DNA of 64,000 nt from assembly GCF_000316035.1 (NCBI RefSeq), contig NZ_ANHX01000076.1, positions 1 to 64,000 on the forward strand, in the 5' to 3' direction. The notes under the pieces were generated by a model. It searched no databases. It saw only the letters and a program-made list of their open reading frames with translations, and was not told the origin of the DNA. The DNA is from Paenibacillus sp. PAMC 26794. Its GTDB lineage: Bacteria; Bacillota; Bacilli; Paenibacillales; Paenibacillaceae. The translations under genes and the position numbers were made by a program. Below are positions 12,134 through 19,436 of this stretch, in pieces (position 1 is the first letter of the stretch; each line of letters opens with the position of its first letter).

Positions 12134-12517
12134 TGTCGAAATACGAGATATATTGTTGAATTTATCCCCAAACCCCCGCAGGTCGAAAACAAAAAAAGTC
12201 TGAACAACTGAAAATTGTTCACAACTTTATCCACAGGCTGTTGATAATATTATGAGTCAGATCACATATTCACATCCAAAAGTAATACAATCATAGCAAA
12301 AGAAGCCTCGCATTTCAACGTATCGTGTGATTTTATCCACAAATTCAATAACTTGTGTATAATTTTTAGTCACAACACAATATATTGTTTATAAACTGTT
12401 TAACTTTCGACAGAATGACCCAAAAACCAAAAATTTTTTATCCACAGGTTATCCGTCAAATGATGCAAATTGTGTGTGAAAGTATTCTTGGTTTGTGAAT
12501 AACCTGTCTGTGGATAA
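12134..12517. other. oriC, dnaA-proximal DnaA-box cluster (left half)
   Basis: Six perfect TTATNCACA boxes lie upstream of dnaA: plus strand 12227-12235, 12333-12341 and 12438-12446; minus strand 12354-12362, 12494-12502 and 12509-12517. Near-matches lie at 12162-12170 and 12266-12274. The stretch is AT-rich. Two TGTCGAA sequences (12134-12140 plus, 12406-12412 minus) match the Spo0A-box core. This is the upstream half of a bipartite Bacillus-type origin, whose other part is in the dnaA-dnaN gap. From 12518 to 12867 I see no further boxes and no gene. Confidence 0.85.
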
Positions 12518-12867
12518 CCGTGTAGTGAAAATGAAGCATGATCGAGATCGGAAAAAGAGTGACCTCTCACCCTCGTGTTTTTCTTGCCAATGGGACGATG
12601 ATGAAATCCACGAATTCAGTGTCAGGATGGGAGACGGAGAGGGGAGTAAACTCATGCCTTTAATTGAATAAGATCAGTGGTGTGTTTTCTGAGCAGATGA
12701 TAATTCTGTGATGGCAATGTATAAGAATAATGGACATGGATGACTTCATTTTGAGACATATGTAATCTAAATTATCAGGAACAAGAGGTAAGCTGATGCT
12801 CGAATATGGAGGTTGAAGTATATGAATGTATGATATGAATCCAAAGGACATTTTATGAATTTATATC

Positions 12868-12920
12868 AAAAGAGGGTGTCCCCTGAAACCGATTTTTGGT
12901 TTCAGGGGACACCCTCTTTT
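12868..12920. terminator. Long perfect hairpin after gntK
   Basis: Two perfectly complementary 23-nt arms (12868-12890 and 12898-12920) enclose a 7-nt loop. The stem core is GGGTGTCCCCTGAAACC. T runs lie outward on both sides, so it can end transcription in either direction. It is 33 bp past the gntK stop codon and insulates oriC from the gnt transcript. Confidence 0.85.
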
Positions 12921-12952
12921 TTTGGTGCAGAGACGTAGTATGGATTGATGAT

Positions 12953-14500
12953 TTAGAGACGGGGAAGGGACATCTTACGCTGGAATTCAGCGATATCTGC
13001 GTATTCCTCTTCCAGTTTGCGAGAGATCCGAATAAAGATGGGCAGCAGCTCTTGGTAGAGTACAGCATTCTCTTTGACAGGGGTATGCCGATGCGTTGTA
13101 CCCACCATGGAAGAAACGGCATGAAGCGATTGGATCCGCCCTGTAGCGTACAAACCAAGCACGACGGCACCCAGACAGGAACTCTCGAAGCTCTCGGGTA
13201 CAACCACTTCCTGATTGAAGATATCGGACATCATCTGGCGCCAGAGAGGAGAACGGGCGAACCCACCTGTGGCTTGAATGGAGGTAGGTTGCCCAATCTG
13301 TTCTTCCATGGCGAGCAGTACCGTATATAGGTTGAAAATAACCCCTTCCAGGACAGCACGGATCATATGCTCTTTCTGGTGATGGAGTGTTAAGCCAAAA
13401 AAGGAACCACGGGCATCCGGATTCCATAAAGGGGCACGTTCGCCCGAAAGGTACGGATGAAACAGAAGTCCTTCCGATCCCGGCCGGACACGTTCGGCAA
13501 TTTTGGTCAGAACATCATAGGAATTGATGCCGAGTCGCTTCGCTGTCTCCACTTCAGACGCGGCGAATTCATCCCGTACCCAACGAAACAGCATGCCACC
13601 GTTATTCACAGGTCCACCAATGACCCAAAGATTCTCTGTGAGGGCATAACAGAAGGTTCGACCTTTGGGATCGGTAACCGGACGGTCCACGACAGTGCGA
13701 ATGGCCCCGCTGGTTCCGATGGTTGCTGCGACAACACCAGGTTCAATGGCGTTTACGCCGAGATTGGATAAAACCCCATCACTTGCGCCAATAACAAAGG
13801 GCGTGGAGGGGGAGAGAGCCATTTTTTCAGCCGATTCGTGATTCATTCCTTCTAATATATGTGTTGTAGGTACGAGCTTCGAGAGATGGTCGGGTGTAAT
13901 GCCTGCAATCTCAAGGGCCTCTGCGTCCCAGTCCAGTTGTTCCAGATTGAGCAAACCTGTGCAGGATGCGATGGAATGGTCGACGACATATTGTCCGAAT
14001 AGACGGAAGAATAGATATTCTTTAATCGAAATAAATTTGGCGGTGCGCTCAAAAAGTTCAGGTTCATCGTGGCGCAGCCACATTAATTTGGTCAGCGGTG
14101 ACATGGGATGGATCGGTGTACCTGTGCGCAGGTAGATGCGATGGCCCAATCCATTCTCTTGCAGCTGGGCAGACCAAGCTGCACTTCGATTATCCGCCCA
14201 GGTGATGCAACGGGTTAAGGGTTTGTTATCCTGTCCCATGGCAATGACACTATGCATAGCCGAGCTGCAGGATACAAACAGGATCTGCTCGGCAGCAACA
14301 CCACTCTGATCCATGACTCCTTGCACAGAGCGGAGGGCTGCTTGCACAATCTCTTCAGGGTCCTGTTCGGCAACATCGGGTGCAGGGGTGTACAAAGGAT
14401 ATTCCTGCGTTGAGGTACTGACGACGGAGCCTTGCTCGGTAAATAACACGGATTTGGTACTGGTGGTACCAATATCGATCCCAATCATATAGTTGTTCAT
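12953..14500 (-). CDS. gntK: Gluconokinase (FGGY family)
   Basis: Phosphorylates D-gluconate to 6-phosphogluconate, feeding the pentose phosphate pathway. It has 515 residues, the length of Bacillus-type FGGY gluconokinases. The N-terminal FGGY domain begins MIGIDIGTTSTKSVLF (phosphate-binding loop). WADNRSAAW and IGASDGVLSNLGVNAIEPG are seen in the middle. The C-terminal domain has LSGERAPLWNPDARGSFFGL and ATGGFARSPLWRQMMSDIFN. The ATG at 14500 has AGAAGGA upstream. The reading frame is intact although the neighbouring permease gene is broken. Substrate assignment rests on the GntR and GntP neighbours; other FGGY sugar kinases look similar. Confidence 0.9.
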   Translation of the reverse strand: MNNYMIGIDIGTTSTKSVLFTEQGSVVSTSTQEYPLYTPAPDVAEQDPEEIVQAALRSVQGVMDQSGVAAEQILFVSCSSAMHSVIAMGQDNKPLTRCITWADNRSAAWSAQLQENGLGHRIYLRTGTPIHPMSPLTKLMWLRHDEPELFERTAKFISIKEYLFFRLFGQYVVDHSIASCTGLLNLEQLDWDAEALEIAGITPDHLSKLVPTTHILEGMNHESAEKMALSPSTPFVIGASDGVLSNLGVNAIEPGVVAATIGTSGAIRTVVDRPVTDPKGRTFCYALTENLWVIGGPVNNGGMLFRWVRDEFAASEVETAKRLGINSYDVLTKIAERVRPGSEGLLFHPYLSGERAPLWNPDARGSFFGLTLHHQKEHMIRAVLEGVIFNLYTVLLAMEEQIGQPTSIQATGGFARSPLWRQMMSDIFNQEVVVPESFESSCLGAVVLGLYATGRIQSLHAVSSMVGTTHRHTPVKENAVLYQELLPIFIRISRKLEEEYADIAEFQRKMSLPRL

Positions 14501-14565
14501 GTATTTAATCCTTCTTTCTCCAGAAAGCGATGAGATTTAATTTCTTTCTACTATAGAGAGTCCAT

Positions 14566-15272
14566 TTATACCACTGTACTCAGGAGCAAAATAAAGATCA
14601 GTCCGACTACGGACAATAGTGTTTCCATAACGGTCCACGTTTTCAATGTCTGGGAAACGCTCATACGGGACCTGCAATAATCGCTGTAGGAATACCAACA
14701 ATAAGAGAGTACAAAATGGTTTTACCCAGATCCGCGCTGAAGGCTTCAATTGCTATCATTGGCGCCGGGTGTGGTGGAACCAAACCGTGTACAGTCGACA
14801 GACCCGCCAAAATGGGAATACCAATCTGCAGCAAAGACATGTTGGTTTTACGTGCAACGGTAAAAATGATGGGGATCATCAAAATCAAGCCAACTTCGAA
14901 GAAAACGGGAATACCAACGATAAATCCAACAATCATCATGGCCCAGTGCACACGTTTCACACCAAACCGATCAACCAATGTAGTTGCAATGCGCTCGGCA
15001 CCGCCAGATTCGGCCATCATCTTACCAAGCATTGTACCGAGAGCAATAACAATTGCGATGGTTCCAAGTGTGCCTCCAAGTCCCCCGGTAATGGAAGAGA
15101 TCACATCGGCAGGTTTCATGCCTGTAAGCAAACCGAGCATTAATGCGGACAACAGCAGGGTGATAAAGGGATTCCATTTATACTTGGAGATCAAAACGAT
15201 CAGAAAAACGATCGCAATTAACGTCCAAACTAATAATGTTGCGTTGTGGGATAGTCCAAAAAGAGTGCTCAT
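14566..15272 (-). pseudogene. gntP: Gluconate permease GntP, internal deletion
   Basis: The reading frame starts normally (MSTLFGLSHNATLLVW) and matches the first ~200 residues of the ~450-residue GntP gluconate:H+ symporter, including GGLGGTLGTIA, FFEVGLILMIPI and HGLVPPHPAP. It ends in a premature TGA at 14661-14663 just after IIAGPV. One frame over, from 14664 down to a TAA at 14566-14568, the sequence encodes SQTLKTWTVMETLLSVVG...LLLSTVV, which is the normal GntP C-terminus. So roughly 210 internal codons are missing and the join is out of frame. The transporter should be non-functional. Confidence 0.9.
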
Positions 15273-15300
15273 GATGTTGTGTGCTCCTTTATTTCTGATA

Positions 15301-15314
15301 TAGAACGCTTACAA
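15301..15314 (-). promoter_or_regulatory. Possible CcpA (cre) site before gntP
   Basis: TTGTAAGCGTTCTA on the minus strand fits the cre consensus (WTGNAANCGNWNNCW) with one mismatch, 30 bp upstream of the gntP start. Catabolite control of gluconate genes is known in Bacillus. A single degenerate site found by eye is weak evidence. Confidence 0.3.
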
Positions 15315-15418
15315 GTGAAATTATCGTCAACAATTAAAGTTGTGCCCATACTGAAGAAGAGGTGTTGGCGAAAAATGTAGTTTTATCATCCCAAATTTGA
15401 AACAAAATCGCATTTTGT

Positions 15419-15436
15419 ATACTTGTCGACAAGTTA
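15419..15436. promoter_or_regulatory. GntR operator upstream of gntP
   Basis: ATACTTGTCGACAAGTTA closely resembles the Bacillus subtilis gluconate operator (ATACTTGTATACAAGTAT). It lies between the gntR stop codon and the gntP start, so the permease-kinase unit probably has its own GntR-controlled promoter. Confidence 0.75.
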
Positions 15437-15483
15437 AGCTGCAATCATTCACGACGGATATGATTGCAAACGCCTTGCACCGA

Positions 15484-16158
15484 TTAGGAATCAAAGCTTT
15501 CGTGCAGGGTTTTGCCGGAATCTTGAAAATACGTGCGGACTCCAGCCTGAATGAGCATCTTGTCACCTGATTCAAGTGCTTCAACGAGCAAACGATGTTT
15601 CTCAATTACAGCGCTTACTTTCTGCTCGCCTTGAACAAATACTCTGCGCGTCGTGAGCAGCATAACGGTCATCACAACATATCGAATACTCTTCCATAGA
15701 TGTGAAATACGGGAATGCTGGGCAGCTTCAATGATGGTTTCGTGGAAAACGAGATCCTGATAGGCGAATTCGACGGCGTCCTGATGCCGTCCAGCAAGTT
15801 GCATTTTGTCGATCACGTTACGCAACTGGGTGATTAATGATTCTGGGACATCACCAGCAAGTCGCTGCTGCACAAAACTTTCAATCAGGAAACGGACATC
15901 ATACAATTCTTCGACATCCTTGATTCGTAGTCCAATGACAACGACACCCATACGTTCAAGTCGAATAAGACCTTCATTAGACAATGTTCGTAACGCTTCA
16001 CGGACAGGTGAACGACTGCTGTCAAAATCAGCCGCAATTCGATTTTCCGACAAAATTTCTCCAGGACGAAGGGTACCGCTAATGATCCGCAGCCTTAATT
16101 CGCAGGCAATAGCTTCACCACGGGAAGCTCCTTGGAGCCAGGAAGAAGGAAATAACAT
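15484..16158 (-). CDS. gntR: Gluconate operon repressor GntR
   Basis: A 224-residue GntR/FadR-type repressor. The N-terminal winged helix is ELRLRIISGTLRPGEILSENRIAADFDSSRSPVREALRTL and the wing is LIRLERMGVVVIGL. The C-terminal FCD ligand domain (about residues 85-215) includes YDVRFLIESFV and FHETIIEAAQHS. The N-terminal LFPSSWLQGASRG resembles Bacillus GntR. AGGAG lies 10 nt before the ATG. Matching operators sit upstream of this gene and upstream of gntP, supporting its role as the local repressor relieved by gluconate. Confidence 0.9.
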   Translation of the reverse strand: MLFPSSWLQGASRGEAIACELRLRIISGTLRPGEILSENRIAADFDSSRSPVREALRTLSNEGLIRLERMGVVVIGLRIKDVEELYDVRFLIESFVQQRLAGDVPESLITQLRNVIDKMQLAGRHQDAVEFAYQDLVFHETIIEAAQHSRISHLWKSIRYVVMTVMLLTTRRVFVQGEQKVSAVIEKHRLLVEALESGDKMLIQAGVRTYFQDSGKTLHESFDS

Positions 16159-16290
16159 ATGGCTAACGCTCCTATTAATAAGTAATCAGTTCATTACTGA
16201 TCATAGCATAACTATTTTGCGGACTGGACATTCAGTTCAATCCATAGTCTGTAGCTACAAGCTAACGGCTAATTGTTTTTTTCAAAGGAC

Positions 16291-16306
16291 TACTTGTATA
16301 CAAGAT
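16291..16306. promoter_or_regulatory. GntR operator upstream of gntR
   Basis: TACTTGTATACAAGAT contains the exact 12-bp palindrome CTTGTATACAAG that forms the core of the Bacillus gluconate operator. It lies about 135 bp upstream of the gntR start, suggesting autoregulation. Confidence 0.8.
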
Positions 16307-16403
16307 GTGATTTTTATCCTACACCTTTCTCAAAAGCTTGTAAACCTTAATTGAAGCGGATACAACCTGAATAGAATTCGACGATATTAATAGCTTATAA
16401 TCA

Positions 16404-16518
16404 TTATCCACATGTGAATAACTTTAAACAGGATGTAATGAAGGAGATAACAGGTATTGGAGGGTGTGGATAACTAAAAACGCTGAAATATGGTGATCTG
16501 ATCAGGGTCTGGGGATAA
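16404..16518. other. oriC, rpmH-proximal DnaA-box cluster (right half)
   Basis: Two perfect boxes abut as an inverted pair, TTATCCACA (16404-16412) followed by TGTGAATAA (16413-16421). A third perfect box is TGTGGATAA (16465-16473), and TGGGGATAA (16510-16518) has one mismatch. In most Firmicutes such boxes are continuous with those upstream of dnaA. Here the gnt locus lies between the two groups. Confidence 0.75.
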
Positions 16519-16633
16519 CTTTCAGGACTCTCTTCGGGGCTTGATCATGGTGTTGAAGTGAACGGACTGTGGTCATTACTATGGGTGGGATGGAGAGCGT
16601 ATATAAAAGAGGGAGAAGCCTTGCGCCTTGCAG

Positions 16634-16662
16634 TTGACTTTTCCAGGTGGTCATGGTTAAAT
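16634..16662 (+). promoter_or_regulatory. Probable rpmH promoter
   Basis: A -35 TTGACT and -10 TTAAAT are separated by 17 bp, with TGG just before the -10. It lies about 75 bp upstream of the rpmH start. Confidence 0.55.
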
Positions 16663-16735
16663 ATATAAAGGTGTTTTCTGTGAAGATGAAAGTGATTCAT
16701 CACATAAGTATTTCCTTGTGAGGAGGTGCAATACA

Positions 16736-16870
16736 TTGAGACCTACATTCAAACCGAACGTTAGCAAACGTAAAAAAGTTCATGGTTTCCGGAAAAGAAT
16801 GAGCACGAGCAACGGCCGTAAAATTTTGGCCGCACGTCGCCTTAAAGGCCGTAAAAACCTGAGTGCTTAA
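16736..16870 (+). CDS. rpmH: 50S ribosomal protein L34
   Basis: A 44-residue, strongly basic protein with the whole-length L34 sequence [20 protein letters not shown]...LKGRKNLSA. It starts with TTG at 16736, with AGGAGGTG 7 nt upstream. It is the first gene of the conserved rpmH-rnpA-spoIIIJ-jag-mnmE string. In most relatives it is directly divergent from dnaA, but here the gnt genes intervene. Confidence 0.97.
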   Translation: MRPTFKPNVSKRKKVHGFRKRMSTSNGRKILAARRLKGRKNLSA

Positions 16871-16877
16871 TGCATTG

Positions 16878-16903
16878 AAGACCACCGAGGTGGTCTTTTT
16901 TTT
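16878..16903 (+). terminator. rpmH terminator/attenuator
   Basis: AAGACCAC and GTGGTCTT form an 8-bp stem followed directly by a T run, 7 bp past the rpmH stop codon. It would keep rnpA expression below that of rpmH, or separate the two. Confidence 0.85.
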
Positions 16904-17057
16904 CTTAATTAGCTCAAATCAGACTGGATGCTGCTACAGATCAGGTCTGAATGGTCTGCGAAAAAGTGCTGAATATACACGATGTATGTTGAGTGAGTTT
17001 TCCATTTTTCGAAAACTTACCTTATATAATGATGAACGTTTATTCAAGTAACCGTTC

Positions 17058-17113
17058 AACAATCATCCGGGATGATTGTTTGCTCAGTTTAAGTAGCTGG
17101 CCAACAATCATCC
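17058..17113 (+). repeat. Alternative-hairpin repeat in the rnpA leader
   Basis: AACAATCATCC occurs at 17058-17068 and again at 17103-17113, with its exact complement GGATGATTGTT at 17070-17080 between them. The middle copy can pair with either flank but not both. The rest of the 352-bp rpmH-rnpA gap holds no gene, only a small GACGG/CCGTC hairpin near 17131. Confidence 0.6.
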
Positions 17114-17222
17114 AAATGAAGTTGTCGCCAAGACGGTTTACCGTCATTCAAGAAAGCCTATACTAAATCAGTAATGAGGCCTCCGTCAATAACATTGGTG
17201 GAGAACAGCAAGGAGAAGCGCC

Positions 17223-17573
17223 GTGTATAAAAGACTGCGTCTACGAAACCGGGCGGATTTTAGCCGCGTATACCGGTATGGAAAATCGTTTGCCAATCAT
17301 CAATTCGTGGTGTATGGCTGCCGCCGTAAAGATACGGAACAATTTCGAGTGGGCGTATCATGCAGCAAGAAAATCGGAAACGCTGTCGTACGCAACCGGA
17401 TGAGACGCATGATTAAGGAAATTGTTCGTCATCATGAGCATGAGATCGTCACGCAGATGGATCTGATTTTTATCGTCAGAAAAGGTGCACTGGACATGCC
17501 CTATAAGGAAATGGAAAAAAGCCTGCTACACGCGATGCGTAAGGGCTCTCTTTTGAAGTCGGGCAAGCGGTAA
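17223..17573 (+). CDS. rnpA: Ribonuclease P protein component
   Basis: Protein subunit of RNase P, which matures tRNA 5' ends with the RNA subunit. It has 116 residues. The RNR-type motif reads GNAVVRNRMRRMIKEIVR, and the N-terminus YKRLRLRNRADFSRVYRYGKS is typical. The start is GTG at 17223 with AAGGAGAAG upstream. The terminator behind rpmH and the long leader suggest it has a separate or attenuated promoter. Confidence 0.96.
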   Translation: MYKRLRLRNRADFSRVYRYGKSFANHQFVVYGCRRKDTEQFRVGVSCSKKIGNAVVRNRMRRMIKEIVRHHEHEIVTQMDLIFIVRKGALDMPYKEMEKSLLHAMRKGSLLKSGKR

Positions 17574-17648
17574 GCTTCGGTTTATTTGTCCTCCTAATTA
17601 TGGTATGATTTTACGATGGAATGGATTGGTTAAGAGAGGGGTTATGAA

Positions 17649-18527
17649 GTGTCGCGATTGAAGACATCAAAGGGGAAGTGGATTCTCCTCATTGCAGTCA
17701 TTGCAATGGTCACTGTACTCGCCGGATGTACTCCACAAGGAGCCGGGGTTACAACGGAAGATCTGAAGAATAGTGATTCTTTTTGGCAAGCTAATGTTAT
17801 TTACTGGTTCTCACTGGCGCTCGATACATTCGCCAACTGGTTCAACGGTGAATATGGACTGGCCGTCCTCGTGATGGTGCTTATTGTACGGACATTGATT
17901 TTACCATTAACAATGAAACAAGTCCGTAGCTCCAAAGCTATGCAGGCAATTCAGCCGCAGCTGAAGGAGATTCAAGCCAAGTTTAAAGATACACCTGAGA
18001 AAGTTCAGCAAGAAACGATGAAGTTGTTCCAGGAGAACAAAGTTAATCCGATGGCCGGTTGTCTGCCACTTATCATTCAGATGCCGATTTACATCGCACT
18101 TTATAACTCAATTTACGGAAACTCCAGTCTGAGAACGCATGATTTCTTGTGGCTCCAGCTCGGATCACCCGATCACCTGTTTATTTTGCCAGTGCTGGCC
18201 GCTATTACAACATTCATTCAAACATGGATGATGATGCGTATGAACCCTGCACAGCAAGTGGGACCGATGCAGTTTATGCTGTGGGTGTACCCGATTTTGA
18301 TCTTCGTGATGTCTTATCAGTTCCCGTCAGCGCTTCCGCTGTACTGGTTCTACAGTAACATCTACACGATCGTGCAAAACTATTTCCTTTACCGGAATAA
18401 TGATAAAATCGTGGCTGAGGTCAACGTGAAGCAGAATAGCTCTTCCAAAAATGGAGCTAAACGCAAAAACGGTGGCAAAGCGACCGTCTCTGGAAAAGGG
18501 TCGAAAGGGGCCAAAAAATCGAAATGA
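17649..18527 (+). CDS. yidC: Membrane protein insertase YidC/SpoIIIJ (lipoprotein)
   Basis: Inserts membrane proteins with or without SecYEG. In Bacillus the SpoIIIJ paralogue is also needed for sigma-G activation during sporulation. It has 292 residues. A lipoprotein signal ends in VLAGC with Cys27 as the lipidated residue. The 60KD_IMP core runs from YGLAVLVMVLIVRTLILPL to the last membrane segment (about residues 70-250). It ends with a Lys/Gly/Ser-rich basic tail that can contact ribosomes. The start is GTG at 17649. It overlaps jag by 4 bp. Confidence 0.95.
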   Translation: MSRLKTSKGKWILLIAVIAMVTVLAGCTPQGAGVTTEDLKNSDSFWQANVIYWFSLALDTFANWFNGEYGLAVLVMVLIVRTLILPLTMKQVRSSKAMQAIQPQLKEIQAKFKDTPEKVQQETMKLFQENKVNPMAGCLPLIIQMPIYIALYNSIYGNSSLRTHDFLWLQLGSPDHLFILPVLAAITTFIQTWMMMRMNPAQQVGPMQFMLWVYPILIFVMSYQFPSALPLYWFYSNIYTIVQNYFLYRNNDKIVAEVNVKQNSSSKNGAKRKNGGKATVSGKGSKGAKKSK

Positions 18528-19225
18528 CCAAAGTCATTACGTCAGGAAAAACCGTTGAAGATGCTGTAAACCAAGGATTGACCGAGCTTGGCGTAAGTCG
18601 GGACAAGGTCGAGATACAAGTGTTAGAGCAGCCGTCAAAAGGATTCCTGGGTTTGTTCGGGGTGAGGGCGGCCAAAGTTGAAGTGAAATTATTGCCTGTA
18701 CCGGAAGTTGTTCCACAGCCGATCAAACCAGCTGCATACAAACCTGAAGTAGATGCATTACTTGAGGATGTCGCAGCTAAAAATCCCTATGAAGAAGCGG
18801 CTGCTTTCTTGAAAGAGGTCGCAGCAGGTATGGGACTGGATGTTGAAGTGCATATCAAAAAACAGCGGGATGGACATATCTTCAATATTGCCGGCGAAGA
18901 TCTGGGCATGATTATTGGCAGACGTGGACAGACGCTGGATGCGCTTCAGTATCTAACGAACATTGTAGCGAACCGATATTCGGAAAGCTTCGTTCGAATT
19001 GTGCTCGACGCGGAGAATTTCCGTCAACGTCGGCGGAAGACACTGGAGGATCTGGCTGAACGGTTGGCTGGACAAGCAATCCGTACCGGTAAGGAAGTTG
19101 TACTGGAACCAATGCCTCCGCTCGAACGAAAAGTCATCCATGCAAAACTGCAAAATCACCCGCAGATTAAGACGTTAAGTAAGGGCGAGGAGCCTAATCG
19201 GCGTGTGGTTATTACGACGAAATAA
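18524..19225 (+). CDS. khpB: RNA-binding protein Jag/KhpB (KH-R3H)
   Basis: SpoIIIJ-associated protein, 233 residues. Domains in order are Jag_N (residues 1-50, KVITSGKTVEDAVNQGLTELG), a Glu/Pro/Ala-rich linker, a KH domain (GEDLGMIIGRRGQTLDALQYL) and a C-terminal R3H domain (RRKTLEDLAERLAGQA). It binds RNA with KhpA in other Firmicutes and affects cell elongation. Its ATG overlaps the yidC stop codon (ATGA), indicating translational coupling. Confidence 0.94.
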   Translation: MTKVITSGKTVEDAVNQGLTELGVSRDKVEIQVLEQPSKGFLGLFGVRAAKVEVKLLPVPEVVPQPIKPAAYKPEVDALLEDVAAKNPYEEAAAFLKEVAAGMGLDVEVHIKKQRDGHIFNIAGEDLGMIIGRRGQTLDALQYLTNIVANRYSESFVRIVLDAENFRQRRRKTLEDLAERLAGQAIRTGKEVVLEPMPPLERKVIHAKLQNHPQIKTLSKGEEPNRRVVITTK

Positions 19226-19240
19226 CACGAAATTGAAGAC

Positions 19241-19280
19241 GCAATGGCTTCCTGCCCGGTGCAGAAGCCATTGCTTTTTT
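19241..19280 (+). terminator. jag terminator
   Basis: GCAATGGCTTC pairs exactly with GAAGCCATTGC (11 bp, 12-nt loop), followed by TTTTTT, 15 bp past the jag stop codon. Confidence 0.92.
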
Positions 19281-19436
19281 CGTACAGAAGCAATTTGATA
19301 AGGTGCTTAGAACAAGTAAAGAGTGAACTTAATACGATAAGTGACATGTCATATGATATATCATTAATAGATTTGAAAATGGATATGGCGTCCCCCGAGG
19401 GGCGGCAATTTTAAAATAGAGCAAGGAGAGATAACC

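Noticed and set aside
14537-14749. A 70-codon open frame at the broken gntP end
   Set aside because: It is in the wrong frame to continue either GntP part. The GntP C-terminus is in the third frame, so this ORF is a by-product.
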